This document shows positions 34,766 to 48,533 of a stretch of 64,000 nucleotides of DNA, piece after piece. Each line of letters begins with the position of its first letter. The stretch's first letter is position 1. The translations under genes and the position numbers were made by a program. The notes beneath the pieces were generated by a model. That model searched no databases and had not been told where the DNA came from. It saw nothing but the letters and a program-made list of their open reading frames with translations. The stretch is from Biscogniauxia marginata (lineage: Eukaryota > Ascomycota > Sordariomycetes > Xylariales > Xylariaceae), in assembly GCA_022695795.1 (NCBI GenBank), contig MU404063.1, positions 124,001 to 188,000 of the forward strand, written 5' to 3'.

Positions 34766-37479
34766 GCGAACCAGGACATTGTCAGCTAATCTAGTAAGTA
34801 GACGGGTGTGTGCATCTACTCGTGTTCTGGGGGGATACGCCACTCAATTTCATTTTTCTTTCTGGTAAACGCAAATTTGAATTAGATGGCTAGATACATA
34901 GATTCGGTATTCTTAGAATAGATTTCAGTTACCGGCAACCACTGTCTTGAAGAATTGTGAATGATCGCCATCTCCCAGGCATTTTCTTTCTGCCGCATAT
35001 GATGAGCCTTACAGAGTGACATTGTTTACAGGAAGATAGAAGATAGTACATAGATAGACAAACCAGGAGTTCCAAGCTTATTGCACTTCTACCTTGGGCA
35101 GCAAAGTCAGAGTCATCAGCTGCACTGCTACTGAGACTGATTATCCAATTAGGTAGGTAGTATAGCAATATCTCAATTCTAGTTTGTGCTGCATATGCCT
35201 TTGTTCTTTTTCTTGTTTTGCAGAAAAGGAAAAATGACACGTAACGGAACACCGTAGTCACCGCAGTTTTATGGGGGCTCGAACTTGACAGGTACCTACC
35301 TAGGTACATGTAGTGTAGTATTCCACTTTCTACTTTCGGAAGGTGAAATAGTCAATGATTGGTTGGATCTAGGACGACGGGAATCCTGTGTGAAATCCTT
35401 ATACCGGGTATACGAAGGGCTAGTCGTGCGCCAACTCCTTAGCGTTTTGGCAACCAATCAGAGTTCTTGCCGTAAGGAGCCTTGAACATAAAATGTACCT
35501 TGGTCTATGCGTATACGTTATTCACGACCAATCCGTTTGCATTGTGACCTTGATAATTTGGGGGGAAAAGAAAGTTTCTAGATGATTCTAAACAAGATCA
35601 AAAAGAGTTGTACGTGGATTAGTTATTTTACTGTAAATAAACTCTACACTACGAAATCTAAGCTTAAGTAAGCTAAACTATCCCAGTGTAAGTCTTCGCG
35701 ACTTCTCCACAGGGTTTAAACGGTGGCGCTTTATAGTTTTAAGGGTCCTGGCCGGTTATAATTTCTGTTTTAATACATGTGCGCGTTGGGTAGGTACACC
35801 GTATGGCAGGTGCTAAGCCGCAGTGAAGGGTACAAAAAATGGATAGTGATCGTAATAATGATGGGGGGCAGCTCTAGTCGAGCTAACGAAATTTCTGATT
35901 TTAAGGGCCTTAGTATGTACATCGACCACCCCACAGTCCCCGTGCATGCCACCCTAGTTCTGCCAAGTCCTTGGCGCATGACCAGCCGTCTATATGCCGA
36001 CATACCCGCCCCATAGTACATTATAAAGCAATTACAAATCACCCGTGTGAGTCAGACCACCGCTTGCAGGTAGTTTATATCAACACCAACTTCAAATTTA
36101 GTAACAGAGTCCCTTTTTAAGTTATGATTATCACAGTTAGCTAATCATCCTGAGACACAGCTCTAACAATATCGTTCTGTTGAACTACTACTATCTTGAG
36201 ACAGGGAGGGAAAGAGATGAAGCACTAAAAGTTCATAAGATATCCCTGCTTTGTGCTAGGTAGTTGCCAAGGCATTAGGTTGGCCTTGGTGAATGGCAGT
36301 ATTGTAGCTAGTGAATAGCTCCACGGGACAACTGCTGTAAGTCCGGTAACTACGATTATAACTCCAACGAATCCCCTAAAGACTTCAACGCATACATATA
36401 CCGGTGAGCTATCCCTTACACGATAGCCATCTCCGAAGCTAGAGATCGCCTCGGAGATCATCTCGGAGATCTACGGTCTAGGTGGAGCCTCCCGTCTCCC
36501 GTCTCCCGCTCATCGCTAGCACAGGGGTTTCATGTTCAGCAGAGGAAAAGCGGGTCGCTGGCACTTGCAGTTGCTCGCTCTGGAGAGTATCGCAGATGTG
36601 TATATGGGATGATTAGGTCCTACTCACCGCCGCTAGCATATCCTATTATCTTTATCTGTCATAGTTTAGGCGGTCGAGTCTGCAAAGATGTAAGCTTAAT
36701 GCAACTATATATTCTTCATTTTTTTTTAATTACATGTTATATTCTAGGAAGACAGAGTGTTTCAATTCGATAGATATTATTTGTTGTCACGAGGAGTTGC
36801 CAACAATTAACGGTGAATGCGTATGCCTCGCCTCTGCATCTAGAATTCTAGTGCAAGTGCTACATAAACTGGTCAGCCGACATCGCAGATTATGTGCCCC
36901 GTGAGTTAGCAATTCTGCCTTGTATCGTGATATAGCCAAATTTGAAGACACGAGTGATCCTGGCTTCAAGGTAATCACATCTGTCATACATAGTTGGATC
37001 AAGTCAGCGAACGGCAATTGCCTCCACATTACTCGATGAGTTGAGCTTAAGATAATGCTAGCAGACAAAGGGTTTTTGGCATCTGGAATTCCTCTTATTT
37101 ACTTGAGACACAATCAGGGTATTATAATTATACGCGGAGACTCCCAGCCCAGGGCAGTCAGACGTAGTCTCCGAGGCTTTTGCGCAGCTCAACATGTCAT
37201 CTCGTTACCATCTAGCAAGGGCGGTTAAGGGAAAGGTACCGACTCTTCGGGCTCGGACTTCGTTATAAGACCTAAAGATGATACATGGTCAACACGAAGA
37301 TAGTGAAACTGCCGGTGCACTACCCCGAGAGTCGTGTCCCTCGGCTAAACTATTAACAGCCTCGCATACAAACACCCCTCGTTGCGAAGAAACTTCCACC
37401 GATCGCTACGGACAGCACAGCAGGTCACAAGGCCAGCTTGTAGATACTTGTTCGAAGCTTTTGGAAATCCAGTAGAGAC
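34766..37479. other. 2.7 kb intergenic region
   Basis: AT-rich, with short overlapping frames only. A palindromic ACCTACCTAGGTA lies at 35293-35305. Nothing else is recognised. Confidence 0.4.
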
Positions 37480-38140
37480 ATGGCTGAGCTACTTCTGGAG
37501 CTAGCCCAGTAAGTTTCACACGGCAAGTCCTTCTTCATTAAGTTCACATGGTAAAGGTTTTTATTGGAACTGGTAAGTCTCACGAAGTTATTAAACTTAT
37601 CGACTTTCGCAGAATCGATATACGAACGATTCGATCGCTCTATTATTGAAGATCACGGAAAACTGTATCGAGCAAGAATTGGCCTCGCTATACGACCTCT
37701 AGAAACCCAAACCTGTCTATACTATGGCCATCTGGGAATGGACGTTGAAGATAGACATCACAAGAAGCTCGGTAACGATGTATCTATCAATATATACTTA
37801 CTGTCGTATGTAATGATATGACCAATGGGTTATGGACTCAACGGCGATAGGGAAATGGCAATTAAAATACCGAAAAGGTCAAGAGAGATTCGGAAGCGAC
37901 TTCCAGGCTTTACGAAGGACAAATTGTATTCGCCTTCACATCACGAAGCCCTTATTCGCCACTACCAAGGAGAGTACACTAAAGCAGGCCAGGTCATAGA
38001 AGAGGCACGGAAAGGTCGCCAAGAGAGCCTAAGATCCAATGATAACTCGATACGGTATGTTTTGAGACATGAAATCCGTCAGGCTTTAATCGTCTTGCTA
38101 ACATGTTTAGAACCGCCATTCTTCACTACGTCCTCAGAAA
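37480..38140 (+). pseudogene. Relic of an NLR-type TPR protein
   Basis: Two segments in the same frame, 37564-37818 and 37825-38143, are separated by an in-frame TGA at 37819. A possible first exon (MAELLLELAQ, GTAAGT donor) lies at 37481-37510. The first segment has 'FAESIYERFDRSIIEDHG' and 'GHLGMDVEDRHHKKLGND'. The second has REIRKRLPGFTKDKLYSP and YQGEYTKAGQVIEEARK, followed by a decaying tail. The pattern 'IRE-LPGF-YSP-YH' then a TPR helix pair is typical of the TPR region of fungal NACHT/NB-ARC STAND proteins. No nucleotide-binding domain is present. I treat it as a degraded fragment. Confidence 0.55.
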
Positions 38141-40650
38141 CGTAGGATGGGGCCCTTAGATGTTCCCCATCTAGTTTCACACATCACGAAAAAGTCTACT
38201 CCATGACTAAGCGGACCGTAGAAGCAACTAATCATAACACATTAGCGTGCAATTTTAAGCCTGCCGGCAGTTCGAGAATTATATAAAGGCCGCGTAAGCC
38301 AAGCTCCAATTCCAAATCAAACATCTTAGACGCTGTACGCTAACGTCAAAGAAAAAAAAGCCAATTCCACGAACGACCTTTCTCTACGCCGAATGTTGCC
38401 AGGAGAACAGAGAAATAAATGACGCATTCACTTACATGAGCAAGTCTTTCAAGATATACAATACTTTGATGCCTTGAAAAACACGTCCCCTGGGAGTTCT
38501 GTGAAGCTAGTTAATGTATTCAGTTTGGTCATGTCACACGGGGGACACCTGTAGACGCTGCCAAGACCTGATGGTCACATGGCAAGATGTTATTAGAGAT
38601 AAATACCACTATTGGATTCATTAGTACTAACATACATAGAATGAGGTAAGCCCCAGGCAGGTAGATTAGGTATAAAAGGAAATAGAATTCCTGGGAAGCC
38701 TCTTGAATGAACATAGACTCTTAAGTCCCTTGAGACCAAATAAAATTATTAGCTGAAATTGAACTATTATTCTAAGTCCATTAGCCCTTGTCACAGGTTA
38801 TATGCGGCGCCAAAAAGCGACGCCGCTAATTGCGCTTGGGCAATTAGGTACGCGACATCATATTATATGATTGTTTTGCTTTGTTCGACCGTGAAAATGA
38901 ATTTGAGAAGGTATATGTTTCGGGCGGGAAAAGAGAATCCCGGGGTGCCTTCTCTACTCTCACTTCGACCTTCTCTTATGATGTGATTTCTTATAAGGGG
39001 TTACTGCATGTAAAAGCCTAGAACTCGGAAACCAAATGCTTAGATAGTCCTAGCCGTTACCCCGAGCTTCCCCCCTTGTTTTTGGTACAGTCCGCCAAGC
39101 CTGGCACCTAAAGGAGGTCTTCAAGAAATAGATGGCCATGATCCCAGCATTGTCGATTTCAGACAGGGTGGCATAGAGAACATCAATGACCCTAAAGATC
39201 TAGGCTAAGCTATCATCTGATATGTACCGAGACTTCGGATGAGATTCTATTACCACAGTCGTCTATCCACCTCATAAATTCCCGTAAGCGATCCTCTATC
39301 ACCAGTAGTCCCATGAAAAGATGGTGATATACCAAATTTTGTGGCCTTCGTATTTCATGACGTCTCTTCGCTACATCATGTATCAACAATATTTGGCAAT
39401 GCTGATCGGAAATAAGATGATTATGAAGAGAAAAAGCCGCTATTTTCCTCCACATATCACTCCTTCCTGCCCCCTAGGCTTCCGTAAAGCCCTCTTATAT
39501 TTATCTTTAGAGGAAGGGGGGGGGGGGGGGGCGCATCTTGACTGGATAATTATATTTAATATAATAGCTATAACTAATGTGTTACAGGAGAATCCAAGTA
39601 AAAAGAACTTGGTATTTTTGTGGGGTAACCTTGCAAACGAGTTAGAAAATCACTGGTAGAAAACGACATCAGAATCCATATTCCTCTGCAGTAAATCAGA
39701 CGCCGCCATTGCCTTATACCGGGGCGACAGAGATAATTCTACCCGTGCTTGCTTGGGTTACCTAGGTAGGACAAATCGTACACACCACAGTAGTTCAGCT
39801 GTTCATACATATTATAGCATAAGGTCAATATTGGTCTTTAGTCAAGAAGGGTAAAATGATGACGAGAAAGGGGGAATGTCAATCCATAGAGAAGTTGTGT
39901 ATAAATATGGCCCTTTATTCTAGATGACCTTGATAGGTACGTTTATGATATTGCATATGCGTATGAGTTAACGAGGTGACGGTCTTATTAAGGAATCTTG
40001 ACTGCTGGTTGGTCGTATCAAAGTTTGATCATGCTCCTAGGACGTTTCACAACGAAAGACATTAGAATACCTTGGCTAAGAAGGGCCACCGTACACGATG
40101 GCATTTAGAGGACAAACAAAACTTTATTATCCATTACCTCGCCTCACCACAGGTTGCACGACCCCATATTTTGGGATCATGGTACGAGTCTATCGGATCT
40201 TGTTCATCATGTGCTCGTTAGGCCTTGATAAGGAACGCACCACTCATGTACGCCTGGACCGGTGTGTACGTCCGTGTCCTCCACGAAAAATAAAGAAGCT
40301 TCCGACGTCTGCCAGGAGAATGTGCGGAACACTTGATGGTAACCTGCCACGGAAATCAATCAATCCCCCTTCTCCAGTCCCCGGCACAATGTTGACCAAG
40401 AAAACGTCATCACGTCGTTAAGGATATTATGGAAGGAGAGAAAAAAAAAAGTCGCTGAAACACCCGAATCTTCATGATAATCTTGTCGTTCAACCACGAA
40501 ATCAGCATCTGATCCCAAAATCGAGTTCTCCCTTCGCTGGAGAGAACAGTCATTTCCATTTCGAGACTGATCTAGACACTATTCCCCTCCCTTTCCCATT
40601 TAACTTCTTCGTTTTACCTCTATTCACTCAGCGCTTAATTAAGACACACC
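38141..40650. other. 2.5 kb intergenic region
   Basis: AT-rich, no supported gene. It holds a run of 16 G at 39516-39531 and a TTACCTAGGTAGG element near 39758-39770. Confidence 0.4.
39516..39531. repeat. Poly-G tract
   Basis: Sixteen consecutive G bases on the plus strand, likely length-variable. Confidence 0.85.
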
Positions 40651-41740
40651 TCACTCATCGCTAGACGGGTTGTGTTTAACTTCCTGGGTATCCAAATCAC
40701 CATCGATGCTGTCGTCTGGTAATCCTGATCCGGGCCCGGACCCGTGCTCAAAGCCATAGTCCCGTACAGCTATGTAGGGTATTTCTACATGGCCGATACT
40801 GTTATGTCTATTTTGGGACTGATAAAACCCCAAATCTTGATTAACGCTCGTGTGTGGGTGGTGTTCTGTAGGATATGATACTGTCGAAGATTGAGCGTTC
40901 GGTGGTGGTGTTAACGGGGTGCACTCAAAATAAGTAGGTGAAGTAGAGGCCCCTGCGTGGCCGAAGCCGTCTGAAGAGGTCGACGTGTGGGTGATGGGAA
41001 CGCTCCACGAGAAGGAGACGTCTGAATTAGGCGGGGACAACATGACTTTATTCCTGCTACTGCCGAGAAACTTGAGTTACGTCTTCGCTCACTTAAAGGA
41101 AGCACTGAGGCTCGAACATACCTCTCATCGTAAGACAGACCATAGCTACTATCTGTTGGAACGCACTGCTGGCCTACTCGGTCCAAAGTCTCCATTTGGC
41201 TACTGTCGCCGATACGCCTTGCTTCAGTATACCCAGAGGCTACATTATACGTTGACGCCATAGAATACGGGGCCATCATGGACGATGTCGCGTCCGAACT
41301 ACCCCAGCAAATATCACGGCTACTCGCGGCACTCGAAGCACGCTCATTACGCCTTTTGCAATTATATTTGTGTGTGCCCCAGCGTTTCAAACGACCTCTA
41401 TAGGCACGAGTTCTACCCCAGCCAAGTCAGTCGGCCAATATTATACTTTCCTGAGCAATTTCGATAGGTAGGGAAGTCCTCACGATGCTATGAAGTTATA
41501 CTCTTCACTCATAATCCTCCGAACATCGGCGAGCTTGTTTTCGGAATAAAGCCTCTTAACTATAATAATTTAGGTTAGCTATTGCCATCTTCGGGAATGG
41601 TAGAGCTAGATAGCAGCCCGTGAGTCTTCTATTCTAAGCCGACAAGTCACAAACAGCATATGGGGAGGATAAAAGGTAAAGTCGTAAATTGACGACCCAT
41701 GCTTACTTGTGGTTTCGTGCATCTCCCATGGTTTAGTCAT
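40651..41740 (-). CDS. Clr5-domain protein
   Basis: Model complement(join(40651..41053,41122..41412,41484..41559,41707..41740)), 267 residues. Four small exons are joined by introns of 68, 71 and 147 bases, all in phase. The first three exons together build one continuous Clr5 domain (residues 1-60): MTKPWEMHETT, then IKRLYSENKLADVRRIM, then RAYRGRLKRWGTHKYN followed by a basic CKRRN end. Clr5 is a helix-turn-helix-like domain named after a fission yeast silencing factor and widespread in filamentous fungi, often at the N-terminus of proteins with other partner domains. The rest is Ser/Thr/Pro-rich without a fold I recognise, with an acidic C-terminus. A DNA-binding role is inferred from family membership only. 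Confidence 0.82.
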
Positions 41741-44700
41741 GATGAACTATGGATCTCACGAACAATCAAGTTTTCCCACGCGAGCGACACTCAAGCTTAG
41801 CTAACTAGTTAAGTAGGCAAGAAGATAAGGGCCGCATAGGTGGCGGGACAGGTCCTCATAGTTTCATATAGGGAGCAAGGTCCAGACGGGTGAGGTGAGA
41901 TCGTACAGCAATAATATTAACAGTGGTGGGAGCCTTGTAGGGCATGCTTACTATCACATTCGACAAGAGCGGGCGGGGTTGCTTTGGGTATGTATATAGG
42001 GTTGTCTAATCGGGAAACCTAGCTAGGAAATTTGATTTTAATAGAGGGCATGAGTGCCCTTGTGCTCTTGAGAGGTAGGCTGTAGGCTGTATCGCACGGA
42101 TATGATGTATGTACACCATGGCGGCCACCGCATTTCAAGCTCACGCTGCTTCTAGCAGAGGATACACTTGTACGAAGCTGACTCGGCACGACAGACGCGA
42201 GGCAGCGTATCAGAAATCCTCTTGTACGCGTATATCTTCAAGCTCCCCGAAATCTACTCAATCTACTATGACAGAGCCTCGCCAGATAGAAGGTGGACGC
42301 CCGCTAGGACGAAGAGCGGAGAGCTAGGCTATAACCACCACATTAGGTGCCTCCCTAAATATTTAAGTAAGCCAAGGATTACGGACCCCAAACCTACGTT
42401 GACTTTGCCCTTTACCAACCTATGGTAGACAAAGTACCATGCCACGAGCCGCAGCCACGTTGTTAGAGCCTGCCTAACTAGCGCTGTCGACCAGGATCGA
42501 CATATAGCAATGATAACTCGGCAGGGCTCGGGCTGCCATACTCTTCCTCCCTGATCGACAGATAACAAGGCTATCGGGGCGTATTATTCATCTAAAGCCG
42601 ATATCCCCTCTCTAGGATTTTGTGTCAGACACTGTCCCCCTCAATAACTAGAAATTGATGTGAATTGGGATCTCGAAATTTTGTTTTTGAAAATCAATTA
42701 AGTAAATATCCTTTACTTTCTCACCTCGACGCGATGTATTTCCTGGCCGGGCTGAGGCTGACGTTTGTGACAATGGCTGCATTGATATCTGCAGGCGAGA
42801 TGACACCCATGTACTCTGGATCGCGATACATCATTGTTTTCATTCGTTGAATGGGGTTTTGACGTGCTCCAATCCGAGCACGTTCATCAATATTTACCAC
42901 GCGATGAAGCCCATGTCGCCAGCCGTCTTGCCCCCTCGTCCCGACTGAGATCAGCAAAACTTCTCAAGCAGGACTTTAGTTCGCCTTAAATTTTCGCCGC
43001 GCATATCTCCTAGTTGACCGATATGTTATCACTCCCGAAATGTGTCAACGCTCATCCCGCTTTCGGTATCGTGAGATTCGGCTATCAGACGTCGTCGTTA
43101 CATAGTGAATGAATTAGGGTGAGTGTGCCTCGCTTCTATGGCTTGATACACAGACTTGCAGAAAACGCAGGTCGCTTTTCGGCTACCACTGAAGTTCCCA
43201 GATCTTCAGATCATCAATGGGCGTCATAATTATACCTGGAGGATGATGCCTACGCCCGACTACGCTGTCTACGGAGATAACTAGGGGATATATCTATTAG
43301 CGGTCGAATGAGCGTGTGCGTGTGCGTTCGCCGGCTACGATGAAGCGTTACATTGCATATTGTGACTAACAGTATCTGACGTGCCTTACCTATCTATCCA
43401 TCCGTCTAGGAGAGCACTCTAATGAGGCTCTTTTTCGTCGGAGTAAAAGATAACTCAACGATATATTAAAAAGCCGCCCTCGACTTGTCCAATAATATAT
43501 GTCTACGCTGTCCAATGAAAAGACCGGCAGGTCAAATTTGAATAGCTGCCGTCAGATATTGCTATGTACAAGGTAATAATTCAATACTCATATAGGACCT
43601 TCGCCTCGGCGAGGCACAATGACAGGCGAATAGCAATACTTACCGAAAACAGCCACTGTATTCTCGTCGACCGATTGGAGGACCACAAGGCACCCTATGA
43701 CCGCGGCCGGCATCTTGATACCACGACGGCAGCACTTAGCATCTCGTTGGCCCTATCGCCGAGACGACACGTGTGCGTTATCCCAAGTAGGGCTTGGGCT
43801 TGGTGCTGGCCAAGCTTTTCGGATACACGTTATTATGTGTTCTATTGTACTCATCAACGACCTAATTTTTGCGTCCTCGCCTACCTCCTACCGACTTAGA
43901 AAGGGACCTGCCGCTCTCTCAACGCAAGTACATTTTACGCAATCGCCGAGATCGTCATTGTGGCTATGTCGGGCGGTTCTCGATGCGTACATGCGCACTT
44001 GCGTAGATGTCCCCATTACACTATCTCTCCCTCATCGTAGCGAATGTGTGAATCATCTTGCTCTATCATAGGCGAATTTAGGCCTAAAGCCGTTTCGCCG
44101 ACCTACTTACATAGAGAGCCTTCGTACCCTAGGTATCAGAAACGCTCTGAAGCTTCGTTGGGTTAATTGGCACGTAGGTAAGCCCAATTCCAGGACCTAC
44201 CTAGCAAGGTAATATCTCGTGTTCGATTTCCTATATACAGCCCGGACATCCGACAGGGCCTCCCGATGGGATGGACATGTAATAAATGGCGGAGGCGTCT
44301 ACCGAGGTTGAACTACATCTACATAGATACCTTTCTTACCAAATACCCCCCGATGGAAGCTAGTGACATATAGATAGGCAGATTCCAGCTTCTACGTAAG
44401 CTAGCTTACTTACCTACATAGCGATAGGTCATCACCATCAACAGCAAGCAGCGCAGAGCCTCTCTCTCTCTCTTTCTCACCATTCAGCCCTACCGGCCCA
44501 TTCGTCTCGACACAGGGAATACCAAAAAAAAACCCGGAAAGTATACAATCTACATCCCGCTAGACGCAGCCTGCCTCAACGATTACAGACAGCCTCATCC
44601 CTCCCTCGCACGAGGGAAACCGGACGAACAAGGTATTCTCCCAGCTTCCAATCAATCTACATAGGCCTGTCGTCTGTCTACCTAGATCTAGGTTTTCCCA

Positions 44701-45238
44701 GCTTTAACCTGCCTACCTATCAAACTTACCCTCTCGTCCCCCCCTCTCCCACCCCCCCATTTTTCTTTTCCCCGCGCCAGTGGACTCCCTTCGGCTATAA
44801 TACATAAGTACCCTACATATGCTGTAACACACATGTGCGGAGTAAAAGGGAAACAAAACTACAAGACCAAAACAAGAGAAACAAGTTAGGGATGTGATGG
44901 AATGAAATAACGATATGATAGACGATGGAGCTAGGTAGGTAGGTAGATAGGTAGATAGACATAAGCGGTCCAGTCCTCCCCCCCTTTTTTTTCAACCCCT
45001 TTTTTTTCAATCCCCAGCCCGGCCCTCCTATCTCTCTCTTTCTCTCTTTTTATCAAATAGGTAGGTAGGGTTACATGCAAGTAATTGAATCGAGAACAAT
45101 GACCCTTGCCTTACCTATACTCCTGGGTTCTTCTTCTCCCTTCCCTCTCCTTCCCTCTCCTTATATGTGTATGCATGGCGTGCATGTATATGTTACCTCC
45201 TATTTATCTATAGGTAGGTATGCATGAGCAACACGAGG

Positions 45239-45318
45239 CGCACACAGACACACACGCGCACACACGCACATATATGCATACACTCACGCACATACATGCA
45301 TACACACACGTGCATACA
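45239..45318. repeat. CA-rich microsatellite
   Basis: Imperfect (CA)n with interspersed CG and TG, about 80 bases, built from CACACA, CACGCA and CATACA words. Confidence 0.85.
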
Positions 45319-45929
45319 ATAATACCACCCCACCAACTTACTTATATTCCTTTGTCTCTTTTTTTTTTCCTTTTTCCATGCACGACTTTTGTCCCCTTGC
45401 TTTCTCTAGACGGGTGAGACTAATGCGCGTGCCCACATGCTCAAGTGGTCACGCCTCCCCCCCCTTTTCCCTTTGTTGTCCGTTCCTTGTTTTTACTTTC
45501 TCTCCTTTAACTTAATTTATTTAATTTCGAGGGGGGGAGGGGGGAGTTCAAACTATTCATTCTGGCCCCTCTCTGGGTAGGTAAGTAAGTAGTATTGAAC
45601 TAAGTAATTAGATTTGATACCAAAAATAGCTGATTGCCTAAATTTATTCGTTCGTTCCTGTTTTCTTCTTTTTCTTTTTGCTGATGCGGCGAAATATTAT
45701 TAGAGTGGGTGAGTTGCTTGCTTGCTTATTATACGTTAATCCCAACCATACGATACCATTCACTCATTATCTCTTCTCTTCCGCCCAACCCCCTCCTTAA
45801 AACCCCACCAACCCATTCATTGAAACATCTCATCTATCCCGATCGACTTAGAAGCTACGTTTTGACAAGTCCAATACCGCGGTCGGGTGAATAAGTGACG
45901 TAACAACTTCAAGGCTATGCCGCATCTTT

Positions 45930-45973
45930 GCCTTGCCTTGCCATACCATACCACACCATACCATACCATACCA
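45930..45973. repeat. CCATA pentamer repeat
   Basis: Tandem CCATA copies, with one CCACA variant, preceded by two CCTTG units. Confidence 0.85.
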
Positions 45974-46232
45974 TGGTAGGTTGTTCCTAAAGGGAGCACT
46001 GCCTTTCGTAAACACGCGTGATACCTAACAGTAGCATAATTGTTACGTCTGATTAACCCCCGTTTCCTCTTTGAATAGAAAAAAGAAAAGAAATATTATT
46101 GCAATTACTTCCACGCTCTCCTCTACCGTACCTTTGCCTAAGCCGAACTCCTAGTTAGACTGGAAATCGCCTCATTCCATTCTTGTAAGGCTTGCCGCGT
46201 CCCCACGCTGGGATGATGGACATGCTGTGCCT

Positions 46233-47809
46233 CTAGCTATCGGCCTTTTTCTCATCGCTAGAACCGCCATCCTTGATTGTGCCCTGACGACTGATCGTGG
46301 GCGATATGACTGTCGGGCTGCTAACCGTATCCGCGCCCGTGATGCCGGCTTCCTGTGCCTTATGGGCGGCTTCGGGGTCGATCTTCTCCACCTTGGAACT
46401 TGCGCTGCTAGAAGGTCCGGTACCGGCTACAGGAGGCGTGTCGGACTGGCTTCCACTAACTGACCCGGTGGTCCCGGCCGCCGTGCGGATAGCCTCAAAC
46501 CACTTCTCCGCATCCGCCGGAGAGTGGGCCTTAAAGGAGAGTTCGGACGTCCCGGCAAGCTTGCTACTAAAGCTTCCGCCTCTATCTTTGCCCTTGACGG
46601 TGAACTTGTCGCCACTCGGCGCGATGACAGTCGCCTCGGGAAGGTAGATGGAGAGCTCGGGCTTAGGGTCGTTGCGTATATTATCATCGTCCTTGAACTC
46701 GTGGAGGAATTTGGACGGAGTAACCACGTAGTAACCAGCTTGCGTTCCCCAAGCGAGCTTGTTTCGTGATTTCCGCTCTAGACTGCCCTCGATAAGAGGC
46801 TTGGTCGAAGGGTGATTCTGGTTCGGAAATGTCAGAGCCTCTACGCTCCGCGGCGGTTCATTCTTATCGACGAGGCGGTGATTCTCGCGACCGACGAAGC
46901 CCTTCCACTCGAAATCTCCTGGGATGCATTGAGCCGTACCGAGCATGTCGATGTATAGGGCCCGGGTCTTCTCGGCCTGGCCGCCAACAACCTCGTTGAA
47001 TGCTTCCATCGCCTGCTGGATCACCTGGATGACATGAGCCTCAAAGGCTTGGAAGCCATCTTGCACATGGATGAGGTCATTTCGATGGTTATTTTCTTCG
47101 ATGACCTGCTTGTTCAGCCTGAATATGACGCCGCGCTGGACGACGTAGGGATCTTCGTGGGGGTTCAACTTCCCGCCGGTAGACTCGAAGGCGGCGGCCT
47201 GTTGGCCGAGGAGCTCGATATGCTTCTGGGTGTTGTTCCTCGCCTTGTCGATCTCCTTGGCGCCCTTTTCGCCGCCCTGCGACACCTCCTTGTGCTTAGC
47301 TTTGATTTCCTTATGCAGGCGGTCAAGTATGGGGAGCACGGTCCCCTTGAGAGTCTTTTCGGTCTCGACGTTCGATGTTATCAAGGCCTGTCTTGGTCAG
47401 CCCTGGCCGCACAGCGACGCAGTGGGGGAGAGGTGGATTCACTTGGGTGTTGACGCGCATGTTCTCAAAGAAGCCGGCGACACCGCCGAGACCCTGGTCG
47501 AAGTGCAAGCCCTCTCTAAGGGGATGAGAGATCGTCTTAAGAACCTTCTCATAATCCTTCGATAGGGTTTTATGCACCTTTTCCACCGCGCCTATGTAAT
47601 CTTCCAGGTACGCTACGGCGTGCTTCCATGCCTGCAGTCTTTCGGCAAGTAGACCGGCCGTCTGTAGAGCGGGCGCTTTGGTTAGCGAGAGCTGCCGGTT
47701 GCAAGGCGAAGGCAGCTCGACTCACTGTGGTAGGGTCAATGTCGGGAACGGCTTCGTCGCCGAAGGTGGTGCCCTGCCTCAAGGGCATAGTCTTCGAATC
47801 GACGCTCAT
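46233..47809 (-). CDS. Slm1-like PH-domain protein
   Basis: Minimal model complement(join(46233..47387,47443..47661,47726..47809)), 485 residues. Slm1/Slm2 bind PI(4,5)P2 at the plasma membrane and eisosomes and are effectors of TORC2. Seen here: an N-terminal helical F-BAR-like domain (from AGLLAERLQAWKHAVAYLED through 'AFNEVVGG', about 30-270), then a PH domain (about 285-430) from PLIEGSLERKSR through 'AGYYVVTPSKFLHEF' to the last helix 'DAEKWFEAIR', and a Ser/Thr-rich tail. The frame stays open above ATG 47809, and coding-like sequence upstream (a frame with ATG at 48203 and a GTAAGT donor at 48124) suggests one or more further 5' exons. I could not fix their splice sites with certainty. 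Confidence 0.85.
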
Positions 47810-48533
47810 CGTGTCTTCGTTGGTCCCCAAGTCCTGCTGTGCTTGAAGTATGCGTGTTTTGGTCTAGCAGTATTTACTGTGAGCCTCACGGCTGCGAGAT
47901 GGCGATCGGTCGGTTGTTCGTGTGGCGGCAATTGAGGGGTTGTTTGAGGGAGTTCGTTCGGCGGGATCTGGCAAAAGGGGCAATGATGTTAACGTCTGGC
48001 GCACAGGGAAAATGGTTCGAGCAGAGTGTGGATCCTGGTGCCGATCATTCCACGGTCTGGCCCCCGCGATCTGATAATGATGCGAATTATCGAGATTAAT
48101 AAGACAGCCCGGGCGTTCACTTACCCTGGATGGATCCTCCGTTTGAGATGGAGGGGATGTAGTATTGCTTTTGTGTCAAAGCTGGGATGAAACTATGATA
48201 CATACCTAGGAATAGGGATTGCTTATAGGAAATACTGAGGTCATCGTCAGAGGTGCGAGCCAATGGAGCAGATTAGGGCCTCCAATGACATCGCCGTCAT
48301 CACTAAATCGGCGCTTCCTGGATTCTTTGAGCCGAATCAAGAATCAGGAATCAAGAAGCGGACAGCAAGTGACGTCAGTTAAAAAAAAAAAGGGAGGGAC
48401 AAAAGAAACCCCTCTACCTACATGTAGGTAGGTATGTCCAATTAGTACCTCTAGGAACTACTAGTACCTACTAGTTGCAGAGTACTAACTACACTAGCAG
48501 GCTAAGTATCGATGTCCATATGTAGATAGGACA

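Larger units (their letters stand above)
41741..46232. other. 4.5 kb gene-poor region with simple repeats
   Basis: Many short frames overlap on both strands without motifs. From about 44,450 the DNA is rich in CT, GGTA and CA repeats. It includes TAGGTAGGTAGGTAGATAGG at 44936-44955 and two repeat blocks listed separately. No gene is supported. Confidence 0.4.

Noticed and set aside
41560..41620. Stops in frame just before the Clr5 exon, first read as gene decay
   Set aside because: They lie in an intron; an exon at 41707-41740 supplies the true start and completes the domain.
43564..44071. Two overlapping plus-strand frames of 111 and 124 codons
   Set aside because: No motif in either frame and no intron signals; likely chance.
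44936..45318. Possible CRISPR-like array
   Set aside because: These are simple-sequence repeats without unique spacers in a eukaryotic genome.
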